Below, piece by piece: positions 24,830-26,362 of a stretch of 26,362 bases of DNA. Under the pieces are notes generated by a model. That model had not been told where the DNA came from. It made no database searches and saw nothing but the letters and a program-made list of their open reading frames with translations. A program made the position numbers and the translations under genes. The DNA comes from Legionellaceae bacterium (lineage in GTDB: Bacteria > Pseudomonadota > Gammaproteobacteria > Legionellales > Legionellaceae). Numbering within the stretch: position 1 is the stretch's first letter; every line of letters begins with the position of its first letter. The DNA lies in assembly GCA_947505025.1 (NCBI GenBank), contig CANNIJ010000004.1:1-26362 (forward strand). The letters are read 5' to 3'.

Positions 24830-24865
24830 GCAGGAAATGCTTTGTTTCTAAAGGATAATAAAGAT

Positions 24866-24922
24866 ATGATGGATATTAATAGGCTGAAACAAGGATGTCA
24901 TGATGTTTATAAAGCAATGTAA
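24866..24922 (+). CDS. Possible 18-residue upstream ORF overlapping the DUF2892 start
   Basis: MMDINRLKQGCHDVYKAM, with AAGGA 10 nt upstream of its ATG. It ends 20 nt inside the next gene in another frame. It may couple translation or be chance. Confidence 0.2.
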   Translation: MMDINRLKQGCHDVYKAM

Positions 24923-25097
24923 TATTGATAAAACAGATCGGATAAATCGTGTGGTGATTGGCGCCGTGTTATTTTTTGCTGTATTGATAGGAATGAGCAA
25001 GGTGTTTTTTATGGTGGTTGGTCTGGTGTTGGTAGTTGAAGGCCTAATTGGTTGGTGTTCTATTCCTTACCTCATAAGTAAACTCAAACAACATTGA
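24900..25097 (+). CDS. DUF2892 (YgaP-like) small inner-membrane protein
   Basis: A 65-residue protein with two membrane helices (about 19-32 and 35-50). It fits the DUF2892 pattern: DKTDRINRVVIGAVLF at the start, a central GLVLVVEGLIGWCSIPYL resembling the family's GxxxTGxxGxCPxYxxLG tail, and a total length of about 65. The family often accompanies rhodanese domains in sulfur metabolism, but none is near. AAGGA lies close to two tandem ATGs (24900 and 24903); either may be used. It converges on the DUF2878 gene. Confidence 0.75.
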   Translation: MMFIKQCNIDKTDRINRVVIGAVLFFAVLIGMSKVFFMVVGLVLVVEGLIGWCSIPYLISKLKQH

Positions 25098-25183
25098 AAA
25101 AGACAATCTTTTCTGCAGGTTACTGGTGATCGTAAGATACCCTCTGCTAGGGCAAGCAACTCTGGAAGTTGCCATTGATATTA

Positions 25184-25708
25184 TTACTTCTCTTCCTGCA
25201 GAACGCTCATCCACCTCACGGTTAAAAAAAAGACCAGCCCCAAATAAAACCAATCAATGCAAAGTATCATGAGGGCACGATGCGTTGGTATTAAAAAAAT
25301 CAAGGCATTAAGCTTGAATGCAAAATAATAACTAGCTGCCCCACCGATGGAAAAAAGACATAATACACCGGGCAATCGCTGATTCAGCCATTGAGCATGA
25401 AGAAACCATGCGCTGAAACAAACCCACAATACCATTAACCAGGCTGGAATCAAGTGGCCCATATGCAAATGAAACCTCAACACCCCGATTTGCATCAGCA
25501 TCGTATCATTCATTATCCCACAGCTTAATAAGATCAAGAAAAACAAGAGCATGGGCCGTGTTAATGGTTGATAAAATAAATTAAGTAAAAAAATCACAAA
25601 AGCCAAACAATAGCCATATTGCGCATTATCATGAATTGAAAGAATGCAGAGCCACCATTGAATTTGAAATACAACGAAGGGTAGCAAGGTTGTTATAAAT
25701 GAATTCAT
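25184..25708 (-). CDS. DUF2878-family membrane protein
   Basis: A 174-residue inner-membrane protein with about five or six helices. DUF2878 features are the early FQIQWWLCIL, the central GIMNDTMLMQIGVLRF with a conserved acidic residue in a membrane region, PAWLMVLWVCFSAWF, and the late GGAASYYFAFKLNAL. Its start overlaps the end of the upstream cfa-like gene by 4 nt (ATGA). DUF2878 genes commonly follow cyclopropane-fatty-acid-synthase-family methyltransferases in clusters with an amine-oxidase-like flavoprotein and DUF1365; the first of those genes is present and the rest would lie beyond the right edge. No biochemical function is known to me. A lipid-modification role is inferred from this company. 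Confidence 0.8.
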   Translation of the reverse strand: MNSFITTLLPFVVFQIQWWLCILSIHDNAQYGYCLAFVIFLLNLFYQPLTRPMLLFFLILLSCGIMNDTMLMQIGVLRFHLHMGHLIPAWLMVLWVCFSAWFLHAQWLNQRLPGVLCLFSIGGAASYYFAFKLNALIFLIPTHRALMILCIDWFYLGLVFFLTVRWMSVLQEEK

Positions 25709-26362
25709 TTTGCTTGTATGGCTAGTGGTTTAACAAAATGCAGATGCATATCACCTAAATACCCTTCAGCAAAACCTGCTTCACAATAAGAAAAATAAAA
25801 ATCCCATAACCGCATAAAAGCGTTATCAAAACCCAAGGCAAGGACCTGCTCCTGCGCTTGAAAAAAACGCTCACGCCAGAGTTGGAGGGTTTTAGCATAG
25901 TGCAAGCCAATGTCTTCTAAATGGAATAAACGTAAATCACTGGCCTGTGTCATCGCGGTTAATAAAGAGGTGACCGATGGAATACAGCTTCCAGGAAAAA
26001 TTGACCGTTTAATAAAATCGACCTCATGTTTGGCGGTGTCAAAAGCCTGGTCTTGAATCGTAATCGCCTGTATTAGCATCTGACCATTGGGTTTTAATAA
26101 AGTAGCGCAGCTTGAAAAGAAGGTCGAGTAGTACTGATGGCCTACGGCTTCGATCATTTCAATGGATACGATCTTATCGTAAATCCCTGTTAAATGCCGA
26201 TAGTCCTGTTTTAACAGAGTGATTTGATCATTTAAGTTTTTTTCTGAAATACGCTGTTTAGCTAGATCGTATTGCTGTTGAGAAATCGTAGTGGTGACTA
26301 CCTTGCATCCATAATTTTCAGCCGCATGCAATGCAAATCCACCCCAGCCAGTGCCTATTTCC
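25705..26362 (-). CDS. cfa: Cyclopropane-fatty-acyl-phospholipid synthase family methyltransferase, C-terminal part (truncated by window)
   Basis: The frame is open to the right edge, giving about 218 codons of a protein usually near 400 residues. The first visible residues, EIGTGWGGFALHAAENYGC, are the SAM-binding motif I. Then come TISQQQYDLAKQRI, the active-site region SIEMIEAVGHQYYSTFF, the variant SIFPGSCIPS of the family's IFPGG-LPS motif, and DFYFSYCEAGFAEGYLGDMH near the C-terminus. CFA synthase adds a methylene bridge to unsaturated membrane acyl chains. The EIGTGWGG subgroup paired with DUF2878 may act on other lipids, so the exact product is uncertain. The TTG at 26331 is internal, not the start. 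Confidence 0.9.
   Translation of the reverse strand, partial: EIGTGWGGFALHAAENYGCKVVTTTISQQQYDLAKQRISEKNLNDQITLLKQDYRHLTGIYDKIVSIEMIEAVGHQYYSTFFSSCATLLKPNGQMLIQAITIQDQAFDTAKHEVDFIKRSIFPGSCIPSVTSLLTAMTQASDLRLFHLEDIGLHYAKTLQLWRERFFQAQEQVLALGFDNAFMRLWDFYFSYCEAGFAEGYLGDMHLHFVKPLAIQAK

Noticed and set aside
25156..25172. Hairpin GCAACT/AGTTGC between the convergent DUF2892 and DUF2878 genes
   Set aside because: Only 6 bp with no T-tract on either strand; too weak for a terminator call.
1..26362. CRISPR arrays, tRNA or rRNA genes, prophage or toxin-antitoxin modules
   Set aside because: Read for by eye on both strands: no regularly spaced direct repeats, no tRNA-like T-loop sequences in the gaps, and no matching protein families among the ORFs.

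Overview
The window comes from an AT-rich gammaproteobacterium of the Legionellales type (Legionella/Coxiella/Aquicella-like). The best evidence is the 3' end of icmB/dotO, the VirB4-like ATPase of the Dot/Icm type IVB secretion system, at the left edge. The 458-residue L-serine dehydratase ending in cysteine, like the Legionella pneumophila enzyme, and the recA-recX-alaS order fit this. A species cannot be named from the sequence alone.

Layout. 1-893: end of icmB. 894-1632: a graveyard of insertion sequences, with an internally deleted ISL3-family element (inverted repeats at 1010 and 1593) sitting in or beside remnants of an IS5/IS903-type element. 1642-3489: an Omp25/31-like beta-barrel protein, a 92-bp inverted-repeat element and a stand-alone methyltransferase with a possible leader peptide, all on the minus strand. 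3666-5320: tspO and a WecA/WbpL-like phosphoglycosyltransferase, plus strand. 5291-7204: acetyl-CoA synthetase, minus strand. 7332-12313: recA-recX-alaS (each overlapping the next), then suhB. 12206-16070: a tightly overlapped minus-strand operon glsA-sdaA-lnt. 16164-18099: a FadL-type porin that has lost its N-terminus, out of frame against a bestrophin-like channel gene. 18336-21478: kdsD-kdsC-lptC/A-lptB, the Kdo synthesis and LPS transport operon. 21566-24723: OmpA-like lipoprotein, cold-shock protein, secreted M13 metallopeptidase. 24900-26362: a DUF2892 membrane protein, then (minus strand) a DUF2878 membrane protein and a partial cyclopropane-fatty-acid-synthase-family methyltransferase.

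How the genes fit together. Much of the window concerns the cell envelope: Kdo supply and LPS transport, lipoprotein acylation (lnt), a polyprenyl-phosphate sugar transferase, outer-membrane barrels, an OmpA-like lipoprotein and lipid cyclopropanation. A second theme is amino-acid and acetate use (glutaminase, serine dehydratase, acetyl-CoA synthetase), which suits an intracellular bacterium living on host amino acids. I saw no CRISPR array, tRNA, rRNA or prophage.

The most unusual item is a single continuous ORF in which LptC (inner-membrane anchor and jellyroll) runs directly into the C-terminal part of LptA, exactly where separate lptC and lptA genes normally lie. Other notable points are the fadL/bestrophin deletion junction, a 108-bp convergent overlap of suhB and lnt, and the overlap of the lnt start with the codon for the C-terminal, probably iron-binding, cysteine of serine dehydratase.
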